Positions 1 through 5,128 are shown, counted from the first letter of the stretch. The stretch: DNA of 5,128 nucleotides from SIG450 sp045658425 (GCA_045658425.1 JAZOVB010000023.1:1-5128); one strand, 5' to 3'. Numbers and translations: made by a program. Notes: generated by a model not told the origin, from the sequence alone.

Positions 1-281
1 CCGCCGATTGTACCGCTTACGCATACGGAAATTTTCATAATGAATTTATCCGTAATCATATTACACTTATCGGTTGTCCTAAACTTGATGAAGGCGATTA
101 CACCGAAAAACTTACTGCTATTATTGCAAACAACGATATAAAGAGTGTAACAGTTGTCAGAATGGAAGTACCTTGCTGCGGCGGAATAGAAATTGCAGTA
201 AAAAATGCACTTCAGGCAAGTGGTAAGTTTATTCCTTGGAGAGTTGTTGTGGTTTCAACAGACGGAAATATCATTGAATAA
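1..281 (+). CDS. Iron-sulfur (ferredoxin-type) protein, C-terminal part, upstream partner of hcp
   Basis: The 5' end lies outside the window. Frame 3 is open from base 3 to a TAA at 279-281, giving 92 residues. Visible motifs are ADCTAYAYGNFH (residues 1-12), GCPKLDEGDY (24-33) and MEVPCCGGIE (54-63), with cysteines at 3, 25, 58 and 59. From memory this pattern is the C-terminal domain of clostridial 4Fe-4S ferredoxin proteins that are encoded next to hcp; the N-terminal cluster-binding CxxC motifs would be off the window. The gap to hcp is only 20 nt and has no terminator, so the two are probably co-transcribed. I infer that this protein passes electrons to Hcp in the cytoplasm. The family call is firm; the partner role is inference from context. 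Confidence 0.82.
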   Translation, partial: ADCTAYAYGNFHNEFIRNHITLIGCPKLDEGDYTEKLTAIIANNDIKSVTVVRMEVPCCGGIEIAVKNALQASGKFIPWRVVVVSTDGNIIE

Positions 282-301
282 TTTTATGGAGGTAACTATA
301 A

Positions 302-1906
302 ATGGATAATCAAATGTTTTGTTTTCAATGCGAACAGACAGCAGGATGTAAGGCTTGCACCGGAGCTTCGGGTGTATGCGGAAAGAAATCTGATACTGCC
401 GAGCTTCAGGACAAATTAACAGGTGCCCTTATCGGTCTTGCAAGAGCAACCGAAGGGAATGAAGAACTTGTAACCGATGCTACCGATAAACTTGTTATAG
501 AAAGTCTTTTTACAACGGTGACTAATGTAAATTTCAATAATGCTACAATAAACAAACTTATACAGCGTATAGAAGCAGAAAAGAACAGACTTGTTCCAAA
601 TTGTCTATGCTGTTCATCTTCTTGCGGAAGAAATGACAATTACGATATGAATGAGTTGTGGGATTCAGACGAGGACATTCGTTCTCTTAAGTCTTTGATA
701 TTATTCGGTATCAGAGGAATAGCTGCTTACGCATATCATGCTTTTGTTTTGGGTTATCAGGCTAAGGATGTAAACAAGTTCTTTTATAAAGCATTATTTG
801 CAATCGGTATGAAAGATTGGGGTATGAATGAGCTTTTGCCGATTGTAATGGAGGTTGGCGAAATTAACTTGAAATGTATGGAACTTCTTGATAAAGCCAA
901 TACAGAAAGCTTTGGCAACCCTGTTCCGACAGAGGTTAGCCTGACCGTTGAGAAAGGTCCTTTCATAGTCATTTCGGGCCATGACCTTTACGACCTTAAG
1001 CAGTTGCTTGAACAAACAAAAGATAAAGGTATCAACATCTATACCCATGGTGAAATGCTACCAGCTCATGCATACCCTGAATTGAAAAAATACTCTCATT
1101 TGAAAGGTAATTTCGGTACAGCCTGGCAGAATCAGCAAAAAGAATTTGCTAACATTCCTGCACCGATTATATTTACCACTAACTGTCTGATGCCGCCTAA
1201 ACCAAGTTATGCAGACAGAGTGTTTACTACAGAAGTGGTATCTTACCCTGAAATCATACACATTGGAGAAGACAAGGATTTCACTCCCGTAATTGAAAAA
1301 GCTCTTGCTCTCGGCGGTTATCCTACCGATATGCACTTTACAGGAATTAACGGCGGAGAAAAGGTTATGACTGGCTTTTCTCACAATGCTGTATTATCTG
1401 TTGCTGATACAGTTATTGATGCAGTAAAATCAGGAACAATCAAACATTTCTTCCTTGTTGGTGGTTGTGATGGTGCAAAGCCCGGCAGAAATTACTACAC
1501 AGAATTCGTTAAGCAAACACCTGAAGATAGTATTGTTTTAACACTTGCTTGCGGAAAATATCGTTTTAATGATCTTGACATTGGAACAATAGGCGGACTT
1601 CCTCGCATTATGGATATGGGACAATGCAACGATGCGTATAGTGCAATCAAAGTTGCAGTTGCTCTTGCGGAAGCATTTGAATGTGATGTAAATGATTTGC
1701 CGCTTTCGATGGTACTTTCGTGGTATGAACAAAAGGCAGTATGTATTTTGCTCACACTTTTACATCTTGGCATAAAAAATATTCTCCTCGGTCCATCACT
1801 TCCGGCATTTGTTTCTCCAAATGTTTTATCATTCTTGGTAGAGAATTACGGAATTTCACCGATAACAACACCCGAACAGGATTTGAAGATTCTATTAAAT
1901 AAATAA
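302..1906 (+). CDS. hcp: Hydroxylamine reductase / hybrid-cluster protein Hcp
   Basis: A full-length 534-aa Hcp; family members are usually about 530-555 aa. The N-terminal cluster cysteines are C7, C10, C19 and C26. All expected hybrid-cluster ligands are visible: H227 (ISGHD), E251 (THGEM), C295 (TTNC), C389 (VGGCDG, the persulfide position), C417 (LACGKY), C442 (GQCND), then E476 and K478 (SWYEQK). A further Cys cluster, C101/C103/C104/C108, lies in VPNCLCCSSSCGRND. The start is ATG 302, with GGAGG at 288-292, 9 nt upstream. Known family activity is reduction of hydroxylamine to ammonia in vitro; NO reduction and a role in nitrosative stress are reported for enterobacterial Hcp. It follows an iron-sulfur protein gene by 20 nt and is closed by the hairpin at 1916-1951. 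The protein is cytoplasmic, with no signal peptide. Any control site (such as HcpR or FNR-type) would lie upstream of the first gene, outside the window. Confidence 0.97.
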   Translation: MDNQMFCFQCEQTAGCKACTGASGVCGKKSDTAELQDKLTGALIGLARATEGNEELVTDATDKLVIESLFTTVTNVNFNNATINKLIQRIEAEKNRLVPNCLCCSSSCGRNDNYDMNELWDSDEDIRSLKSLILFGIRGIAAYAYHAFVLGYQAKDVNKFFYKALFAIGMKDWGMNELLPIVMEVGEINLKCMELLDKANTESFGNPVPTEVSLTVEKGPFIVISGHDLYDLKQLLEQTKDKGINIYTHGEMLPAHAYPELKKYSHLKGNFGTAWQNQQKEFANIPAPIIFTTNCLMPPKPSYADRVFTTEVVSYPEIIHIGEDKDFTPVIEKALALGGYPTDMHFTGINGGEKVMTGFSHNAVLSVADTVIDAVKSGTIKHFFLVGGCDGAKPGRNYYTEFVKQTPEDSIVLTLACGKYRFNDLDIGTIGGLPRIMDMGQCNDAYSAIKVAVALAEAFECDVNDLPLSMVLSWYEQKAVCILLTLLHLGIKNILLGPSLPAFVSPNVLSFLVENYGISPITTPEQDLKILLNK

Positions 1907-1915
1907 TTACAGATT

Positions 1916-1951
1916 AAATAAGCCGATGCTTTCATCAACATCGGCTTATTT
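1916..1951. terminator. Bidirectional terminator hairpin between hcp and the SLOG gene
   Basis: A perfect 13-bp inverted repeat: left arm 1916-1928 (AAATAAGCCGATG), 10-nt loop 1929-1938, right arm 1939-1951. The AT-rich stem base supplies an A-tract on one side and a T-tract on the other, so it can work in both directions. It starts 9 nt after the hcp stop. The stop codon of the convergent minus-strand gene (1946-1948) lies inside the right arm. Confidence 0.88.
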
Positions 1952-2458
1952 GAATATATTTATAATTTCTTTTTTCTTTTTCACGGCATAGTCACAAGCA
2001 ACTTTTGTCCCGCTTTTAGGCTGATAATCTGTCAAATCCCGTTTGCTGTTTCTTCTTCTCGGCGGTGCATAGTTTTCATCATAATACATAATACAATAGT
2101 CTGATTTATTTATCATTTCCTGATTGCGTTCCACATAGGAAGCTCTGCCTGCGTTTTCCATATGTTCAGGAAAATATGTATCTTCATAATGTTCAAGTAA
2201 GCTATTCTCATACCAATCGGGAATATGTTGAAATGCCGACCTCACATAAACACGCTTTATGTGAGGATGTTTTGTTTTTATCTCTGTAACGACTTTATGG
2301 CATAAGTCATCAAATTCGCTTTTACTACCAAAATAAAAAGTTCTAACCTCTTTTTCTGTAATTAAAAACTCAATCTCTTTTTCAAGTCTTTCTATCAATT
2401 CAGGAGTTTCTTTTATCTTTCTATGTCCGAAAAAACAACATGCTTTATCAGTAGTCAT
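1946..2458 (-). CDS. SLOG-family (YpsA/DUF1273-like) Rossmann-fold protein, 170 aa
   Basis: Motifs in order: CCFFGHRKI near the N-terminus (G11, H12, R13); YFGSKSEFDDLC at 42-53, matching the family's glycine-then-aspartate nucleotide-binding pattern (G44, D50); PHIKRVYVR at 65-73; ERNQEMINKSDYCIMYY at 110-126; and SGT..A..YA.KK.K.IINIF at 149-169. This order is that of the small Firmicutes proteins annotated 'SLOG family', related to YpsA. SLOG domains are thought to bind nucleotides or nucleotide-derived ligands; the specific role of this subgroup is unknown to me. There is no signal peptide or membrane segment. The start ATG at 2458-2456 has GAGG at 2471-2468, 9 nt upstream. The stop codon lies in the shared terminator with hcp, and the gene diverges from the XRE gene at 2652. 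It may be cargo of the mobile region to the right. A perfect 11-bp inverted repeat lies within the coding sequence at 2240-2266. Confidence 0.8.
   Translation of the reverse strand: MTTDKACCFFGHRKIKETPELIERLEKEIEFLITEKEVRTFYFGSKSEFDDLCHKVVTEIKTKHPHIKRVYVRSAFQHIPDWYENSLLEHYEDTYFPEHMENAGRASYVERNQEMINKSDYCIMYYDENYAPPRRRNSKRDLTDYQPKSGTKVACDYAVKKKKEIINIFK
2240..2266. repeat. Perfect 11-bp inverted repeat inside the SLOG gene
   Basis: Arms 2240-2250 (CCTCACATAAA) and 2256-2266 (TTTATGTGAGG) are exact reverse complements separated by the 5-nt loop CACGC. On the coding strand it spans the codons for PHIKRVYVR. There is no T-run after it, so it is not a standard terminator. The function is unknown. 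Confidence 0.85.
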
Positions 2459-2501
2459 AGTTTGTTACCTCAAATTCATCATAAAAGTAATATTATAATC
2501 C

Positions 2502-2510
2502 ATTATACCA
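2502..2510 (-). promoter_or_regulatory. Candidate extended -10 promoter for the SLOG gene
   Basis: Read on the minus strand, 2510 to 2502 gives TGGTATAAT, a consensus TATAAT with the TGn extension. No good -35 box is seen 17 nt upstream (AT-rich only), which an extended -10 can tolerate. A transcript would start near 2495, about 37 nt before the ATG. Confidence 0.5.
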
Positions 2511-2538
2511 CACATATATAGAAAAATAAACAGAAATT

Positions 2539-2562
2539 ATTACCTATTTGTAGAATTACCTA
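2539..2562. repeat. Short direct repeat ATTACCTA in the divergent intergenic region
   Basis: ATTACCTA occurs at 2539-2546 and again at 2555-2562, 16 nt start to start. It lies upstream of both divergent promoters and could be part of a regulator site. With only 8 bp per copy in AT-rich DNA, chance is a real alternative. Confidence 0.3.
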
Positions 2563-2563
2563 A

Positions 2564-2591
2564 AATTGTATTCAAGTATCAAGTTACAATT
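2564..2591. promoter_or_regulatory. Candidate operator upstream of the XRE regulator
   Basis: A 28-bp nested element. The outer arms AATTGTA (2564-2570) and TACAATT (2585-2591) are exact reverse complements. Between them lie two direct heptamers, TTCAAGT (2571-2577) and ATCAAGT (2578-2584), differing at one base. It overlaps the proposed -35 region of the XRE gene, where autorepressor operators of this family are commonly placed. The symmetry is seen in the sequence; binding by the XRE protein is inference. Confidence 0.45.
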
Positions 2592-2612
2592 GCACATCCC
2601 TGAATATATAAT
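2584..2612 (+). promoter_or_regulatory. Candidate promoter of the XRE regulator gene
   Basis: A perfect -10 box TATAAT lies at 2607-2612. Seventeen nt upstream is TTACAA (2584-2589), a weak match to TTGACA. The -35 overlaps the right arm of the palindrome at 2564-2591, which would suit repression. The transcript would begin near 2619, about 33 nt before the ATG. Confidence 0.45.
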
Positions 2613-2651
2613 TTAATTATGTAGAATAATCATTGTGAGGGTTGTGAAATT

Positions 2652-3002
2652 ATGAGTTTTGATAAATTAAAAAAAGAACAAATAACAAAAAGTGTTGGGA
2701 AAAGAATTCAGGAATGCAGACAAAAGGCAGGACTTACTCAAGAACAGTTGTCTGAAAAATCCGGAATTTCTCAAAAACATATATCAAGAATAGAACAAGG
2801 CTATCACGACACTCACTTTACTATGATATATAAAATTGCAAAAGCATTAAATGTTCCCATTGATACCTTTGCAATCGATTTTGAAGAAGATAATTCAAAT
2901 ATTTTTTTAAGTACAATCAGAGCAGATGTTGAAAATATGAGCAAGAAACAACTTGATATGCTTCGTGATTCAATCGAAACAATTAAAAAATATGAATTTT
3001 AA
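2652..3002 (+). CDS. XRE-family helix-turn-helix transcriptional regulator, 116 aa
   Basis: A Cro/C1-type HTH domain spans about residues 15-72. VGKRIQECRQKAGLTQEQLSEKSGI forms the first helices, SQKHISRIEQG (about 60 nt of coding sequence) contains the recognition helix, and TMIYKIAKALNVPIDTF closes the domain. The C-terminal part (about 75-116) is a charged helix that probably mediates dimerisation; there is no enzymatic or peptidase domain. ATG 2652 is preceded by GAGGG at 2637-2641, 10 nt upstream. The gene diverges from the SLOG gene, converges on the mobilisation operon and has a palindromic candidate operator in its own promoter region. The likely role is an autoregulated repressor controlling itself and perhaps nearby element genes; the target is inference. 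It ends 6 nt before the hairpin at 3009-3036. Confidence 0.92.
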   Translation: MSFDKLKKEQITKSVGKRIQECRQKAGLTQEQLSEKSGISQKHISRIEQGYHDTHFTMIYKIAKALNVPIDTFAIDFEEDNSNIFLSTIRADVENMSKKQLDMLRDSIETIKKYEF

Positions 3003-3008
3003 CTTTAA

Positions 3009-3036
3009 GGGGTGTAACCGGAAATGGCTACACCCC
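3009..3036. terminator. Hairpin between the convergent XRE and secreted-protein genes
   Basis: Arms GGGGTGTA (3009-3016) and TACACCCC (3029-3036) pair perfectly. After one A/C mismatch the stem continues with CC/GG, leaving the 6-nt loop GGAAAT. It fills the 41-nt gap between two convergent stop codons, so it probably serves both. The downstream plus-strand tail is AT-rich but lacks a long T-run, so termination may be only moderate in that direction. Confidence 0.75.
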
Positions 3037-3043
3037 ATTCTAA

Positions 3044-3604
3044 TTATTTACTTTCTAAAATAAGTTTTCTTGCAAGAATAAACATACTGTTATCCACCGG
3101 TGGAATATCTCTCGAAAGAAGATCTTTCATATATTCCACATCGGGATTGAAGTCAGGCTTTACAGATTGATAAATTTTATTTCGAGCGTTGAACTCTGCT
3201 TCTGCATAAGTGATTTTGCCGGATTTATAATCTTCTATTACAGTAGTGATGATAACTCTGACTTTTTCAAGATTATTTGCGTAAAAATCAGGCCGCAAGT
3301 ACATATCCCGATGTTGCCATATTGCAGCGTTGGCAATATCGACAAGCTCACCATAGCTATAACCGTTTGTCTGACCATTGAGCCATGCATTGAAGAATAT
3401 GCGGTTTGATTTTGCTCGTGCATCGGCATATCCCATACCATTTTGGACTTCAGTTAAAATATCGCCTATAAAACTTTCAACAAAAATTATCGCTTCATTT
3501 GTGGCATTGCAGGGTGCCGACTCTCTCGGCACCTCTGCGGCATATGTGGTTGTGGTAAAAATACTTACCAAAGTTAAAATTATAATAGCTTTTATAGTTT
3601 TCAT
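3044..3604 (-). CDS. Secreted protein of unknown function, last gene of the mobilisation operon
   Basis: 186 aa from ATG 3604-3602, preceded by GGAGG at 3614-3610 with 5-nt spacing. An in-frame TTG at 3616 is not the start because that ribosome binding site would lie inside the coding part. The N-terminus is a clear Sec signal peptide: M1-K2-T3-I4-K5, a hydrophobic core at about 6-17, and probable cleavage after A22 (TTYA, then AE). There is no lipobox and no later membrane segment, so the product is exported. The mature part has one cysteine (C32) and looks mostly helical. A motif of G or P, 2-3 residues, then Tyr recurs with Tyr at 59, 84, 108, 133 and 158, suggesting about five 24-25-residue repeats. 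I do not recognise the family. It follows the relaxase by 14 nt and so is likely co-transcribed; a surface role in mating, entry exclusion or host interaction is only a guess. Confidence 0.75.
   Translation of the reverse strand: MKTIKAIIILTLVSIFTTTTYAAEVPRESAPCNATNEAIIFVESFIGDILTEVQNGMGYADARAKSNRIFFNAWLNGQTNGYSYGELVDIANAAIWQHRDMYLRPDFYANNLEKVRVIITTVIEDYKSGKITYAEAEFNARNKIYQSVKPDFNPDVEYMKDLLSRDIPPVDNSMFILARKLILESK
3309..3341. repeat. Imperfect inverted repeat inside the secreted-protein gene
   Basis: Arms 3309-3319 (CGATGTTGCCA) and 3331-3341 (TGGCAATATCG) pair over 11 positions with a single G/T non-pair, around an 11-nt loop. It lies wholly inside the coding sequence. It may be chance or an RNA structure. 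Confidence 0.5.
3513..3533. repeat. Perfect 8-bp inverted repeat just after the signal-peptide codons
   Basis: GGTGCCGA (3513-3520) and TCGGCACC (3526-3533) flank the 5-nt loop CTCTC; a G-T wobble could extend the stem by one. On the coding strand it covers residues 24-31, immediately after the predicted signal-peptide cleavage site. The stem is notably GC-rich for this region. Confidence 0.6.
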
Positions 3605-3609
3605 AAGTT

Positions 3610-3614
3610 CCTCC
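3610..3614 (-). promoter_or_regulatory. Ribosome binding site that fixes the secreted-protein start
   Basis: GGAGG on the minus strand, 5 nt before ATG 3604. It lies in the 14-nt gap after the relaxase stop, which argues for translation starting at 3604 and against the in-frame TTG at 3616 (that TTG overlaps the site). Confidence 0.8.
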
Positions 3615-3618
3615 AATC

Positions 3619-4944
3619 CTATCGTGTAATTTCTTTATCCTTTTTCTTGTTCTTTTTAGGGAGCAAAGCTTCTTGTTCAAGTCTTTGTGCTTCGTTATAC
3701 TTTTCGTTGATACGCTCTGAATCAATCAAAATATTGTTGCACATTCTTACCTTCGCTCGCAGTTCCTTCAGCTCGATATTTATATCTGCGATTTCGCCTT
3801 TAGCATCAGGCTTGTGATATAATCTTGACCGTTGTAATGTCAGTTCGGAAATCTTATCCTCAGCCGTTTGCTTCATTTCGATAAGCTGCCCTGAAGTTTC
3901 AATATCATTATCATAAAGAAAATGAAACTGTTTTTGGTATCGCTCAAATTTTATAAGTTCTTCTCTCAAATAAAAGCATACTCTTTGCGGAGTTTCTTTT
4001 TTTCGTATTTTTCCAAATAGATATAAGTAATGGTAATACAGAGCCTTAAAGCCTTTGAGCTTTATTGGTTCATACTTTTTAAGCCAAGCATTGTAGTCAG
4101 GTTTAGGTGCAGACAAATCTCTAATGCCGTTTCTTGCCCTAATAATACGCTCTTTAATTGCTTCGGGACTATAATTTTCACCAAGAGATTTAAGACGGAT
4201 ATATTTTTCGGAGAAGGTTGGTTTTAATGCTATGTATTTTCCTGTATTTTTAACCTCATATCCTCTGCGTTTGAGTTCTATCCAAAAGCTTTGAACTGTA
4301 TATGAGCATTTTATAATTTCATCAAGCTCGTCCTTTATCTGCCCTCGTATCGTTGGATAGCCGTTTTTCTCAGCGTACCACTCGGCATAATGCTTACCCT
4401 TGCTTTTAGGATTCCGTATTACCGACAGATTATATTCCTCACAAAGCCTATCAGATATCTTTTTTAGGAGGTTATAATTTGCGGTGTTGTCATAGTATTT
4501 CTTTCCATCTGCAAAGGACACGGAGTTGATTACAAAATGGTTGTGCAAATGCTCTTTATTCAGGTGTGTAGCTATTATCACCTCGAACCTATCGCCCCAC
4601 ATTTCCTTTGCAAGCTTTATGCCTATTTCATGTGCTCTGTCAGGTGTTGTTTCTCCGGGTTTAAAACTTTGTATTGCGTGAAATGCTACGATACCATCCA
4701 TTTTTCCATAACGGAGCTTTGTTTGGTGCATTTTATGTTTTGCCGTATCGGGTGTTGTATTAACACCCGATACAAACAAGCTTCGTTCCGTTTTATAATC
4801 ATCCGAAGCATAATCCATAACATCATGAAGAGCTTGAATTTGCTTTTCACTATAACGCTTTCCTTCTGTCTTTTCAGGATTGGCAGCATAATTTATAAGT
4901 GTATCAACTCTGCCTTTTATGTCCCATATTTTTGTTGTTGCCAT
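3619..4944 (-). CDS. Mobilisation relaxase (MOBP / VirD2-type)
   Basis: 441 aa, apparently complete, ending in TAG at 3621-3619. The N-terminal relaxase domain spans about residues 1-270. Y19 in LINYAANPEKT is the probable nicking tyrosine (motif I). FVSGVNTTPDTA (57-68) and AFHAIQSFKPGE (88-99) are conserved family segments. The metal-binding histidine motif III is at 127-136 (HLNKEHLHNH: H127, H132, H134, H136), followed by FVINSVSFADGKKY. The C-terminal part (about 325-425) is charged and probably coiled-coil, ending in a Lys-rich tail at about 430-437. The family nicks oriT and stays covalently bound to the 5' end of the transferred strand. The start ATG 4944 has GGAGG at 4958-4954, 9 nt upstream, and overlaps the preceding MobC-like gene by 28 nt. 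It resembles relaxases of Firmicutes ICE/IMEs (Tn1549-like). No coupling protein or T4SS is in view, so autonomy cannot be judged. Confidence 0.92.
   Translation of the reverse strand: MATTKIWDIKGRVDTLINYAANPEKTEGKRYSEKQIQALHDVMDYASDDYKTERSLFVSGVNTTPDTAKHKMHQTKLRYGKMDGIVAFHAIQSFKPGETTPDRAHEIGIKLAKEMWGDRFEVIIATHLNKEHLHNHFVINSVSFADGKKYYDNTANYNLLKKISDRLCEEYNLSVIRNPKSKGKHYAEWYAEKNGYPTIRGQIKDELDEIIKCSYTVQSFWIELKRRGYEVKNTGKYIALKPTFSEKYIRLKSLGENYSPEAIKERIIRARNGIRDLSAPKPDYNAWLKKYEPIKLKGFKALYYHYLYLFGKIRKKETPQRVCFYLREELIKFERYQKQFHFLYDNDIETSGQLIEMKQTAEDKISELTLQRSRLYHKPDAKGEIADINIELKELRAKVRMCNNILIDSERINEKYNEAQRLEQEALLPKKNKKKDKEITR
4745..4773. repeat. Perfect 12-bp inverted repeat inside the relaxase gene
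   Basis: Arms 4745-4756 (GTATCGGGTGTT) and 4762-4773 (AACACCCGATAC) are exact reverse complements with the 5-nt loop GTATT. On the coding strand it spans the codons for VSGVNTTPDT (residues 58-67), about 170 nt into the gene. It lacks a T-run. It could be an mRNA structure, an attenuator or a protein-binding site; the function is unknown. Confidence 0.88.
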
Positions 4945-5128
4945 TTTATATCGCCTCCTTTAATTTTATCAGGAACGGTGAAGAGATTATTGATTTGTAA
5001 AATCACCTTATCCAATCGCTCTGCCTGACCTCTTAAAAATTCGGTGTAAACTTTATGGATATTAAATGTTCCATTTGAAATGGAATAAATATTTGTGGCA
5101 ATATCTGTAAGCTCTGACATTATTTTAT
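4917..5128 (-). CDS. MobC-like relaxosome accessory protein, C-terminal part
   Basis: This runs off the right edge; the minus-strand frame is open to the last full codon (5126-5124), leaving about 69 residues and a TAA at 4919-4917. An ATG at 5120-5118 exists but has only AT-rich bases upstream and no ribosome binding site, so it is probably internal. The visible part is polar and helical (SELTDIATNIYSIS, FLRGQAERLDKVILQINNLF), resembling the C-terminal tails of MobC-type proteins that precede relaxase genes and help load the relaxase at oriT. It overlaps the relaxase start by 28 nt, suggesting translational coupling. The identification rests mainly on position and general likeness; a different small mobilisation protein is possible. 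Confidence 0.5.
   Translation of the reverse strand, partial: KIMSELTDIATNIYSISNGTFNIHKVYTEFLRGQAERLDKVILQINNLFTVPDKIKGGDIKWQQQKYGT

Noticed and set aside
2459..2651. oriT or attachment site in the divergent intergenic region
   Set aside because: The palindrome at 2564-2591 fits an operator overlapping a promoter better; no nic-like motif is recognised, and the relaxase operon's upstream region, where oriT is commonly found, is outside the window.
3605..3616. TTG at 3616 as the start of the secreted protein (190 aa)
   Set aside because: The GGAGG at 3614-3610 would lie inside the coding region; ATG 3604 sits 5 nt after it and gives a standard signal peptide.
4047..4064. TAAAGC/GCTTTA 6-bp inverted repeat in the relaxase gene
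   Set aside because: Too short in AT-rich DNA to stand out from chance.
4537..5028. 163-codon plus-strand open frame
   Set aside because: It lies opposite the relaxase start and the MobC-like gene, is rich in Cys/Ile/Phe with no family likeness, and has no ribosome binding site; it is a shadow of the real genes.
5118..5120. ATG at 5120 as the true start of the MobC-like protein
   Set aside because: Only AT-rich bases precede it and the frame stays open to the window edge, so the protein probably starts outside.
1..5128. CRISPR arrays, tRNA/rRNA genes, riboswitches, insertion sequences
   Set aside because: No regularly spaced repeats, cloverleaf-like or rRNA-like sequence, transposase frame or recognised riboswitch structure was seen; the only gene-free stretch of note (2459-2651) is promoter/operator-like.

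Overview
The window looks like chromosomal DNA of a low-GC, anaerobic Gram-positive bacterium of the Clostridia (gut Lachnospiraceae/Oscillospiraceae type). This rests on the A+T-rich sequence, strong GGAGG ribosome binding sites, a clostridial-style hybrid-cluster protein and a Firmicutes-type mobilisation relaxase. The species cannot be named from the sequence.

Layout. Bases 1-1906 (+) hold the end of an iron-sulfur protein gene followed 20 nt later by a complete hcp gene (hybrid-cluster protein, 534 aa), a two-gene redox/nitrosative-stress operon. A 13-bp perfect hairpin at 1916-1951 closes it. Bases 1946-2458 (-) encode a 170-aa SLOG (YpsA-like, Rossmann-type) protein whose stop codon lies inside that hairpin. 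A 193-nt divergent intergenic region (2459-2651) holds candidate promoters for both sides and a palindromic candidate operator. Bases 2652-3002 (+) encode a 116-aa XRE-family HTH repressor, ended by a hairpin at 3009-3036. Bases 3044-5128 (-) are a mobilisation operon read right to left: the C-terminal end of a small MobC-like protein (runs off the window), a complete 441-aa MOBP/VirD2-type relaxase overlapping it by 28 nt, and a 186-aa secreted protein of unknown function 14 nt downstream.

Working together. The iron-sulfur protein probably feeds electrons to Hcp, which reduces hydroxylamine or NO. The right half is the edge of an integrated mobilisable element (IME/ICE-like): relaxosome accessory protein, relaxase and an exported protein, with an XRE regulator that may control the element or itself. 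Whether the SLOG gene belongs to the element or to the chromosome is not decided by the sequence.

Most unusual observations. Three minus-strand genes each contain a perfect inverted repeat (12, 11 and 8 bp) with exactly a 5-nt loop inside the coding region. The unknown secreted protein shows a tyrosine-centred motif repeated every 24-25 residues. A nested operator-like palindrome sits in front of the XRE gene. No clear new multi-gene system was found.
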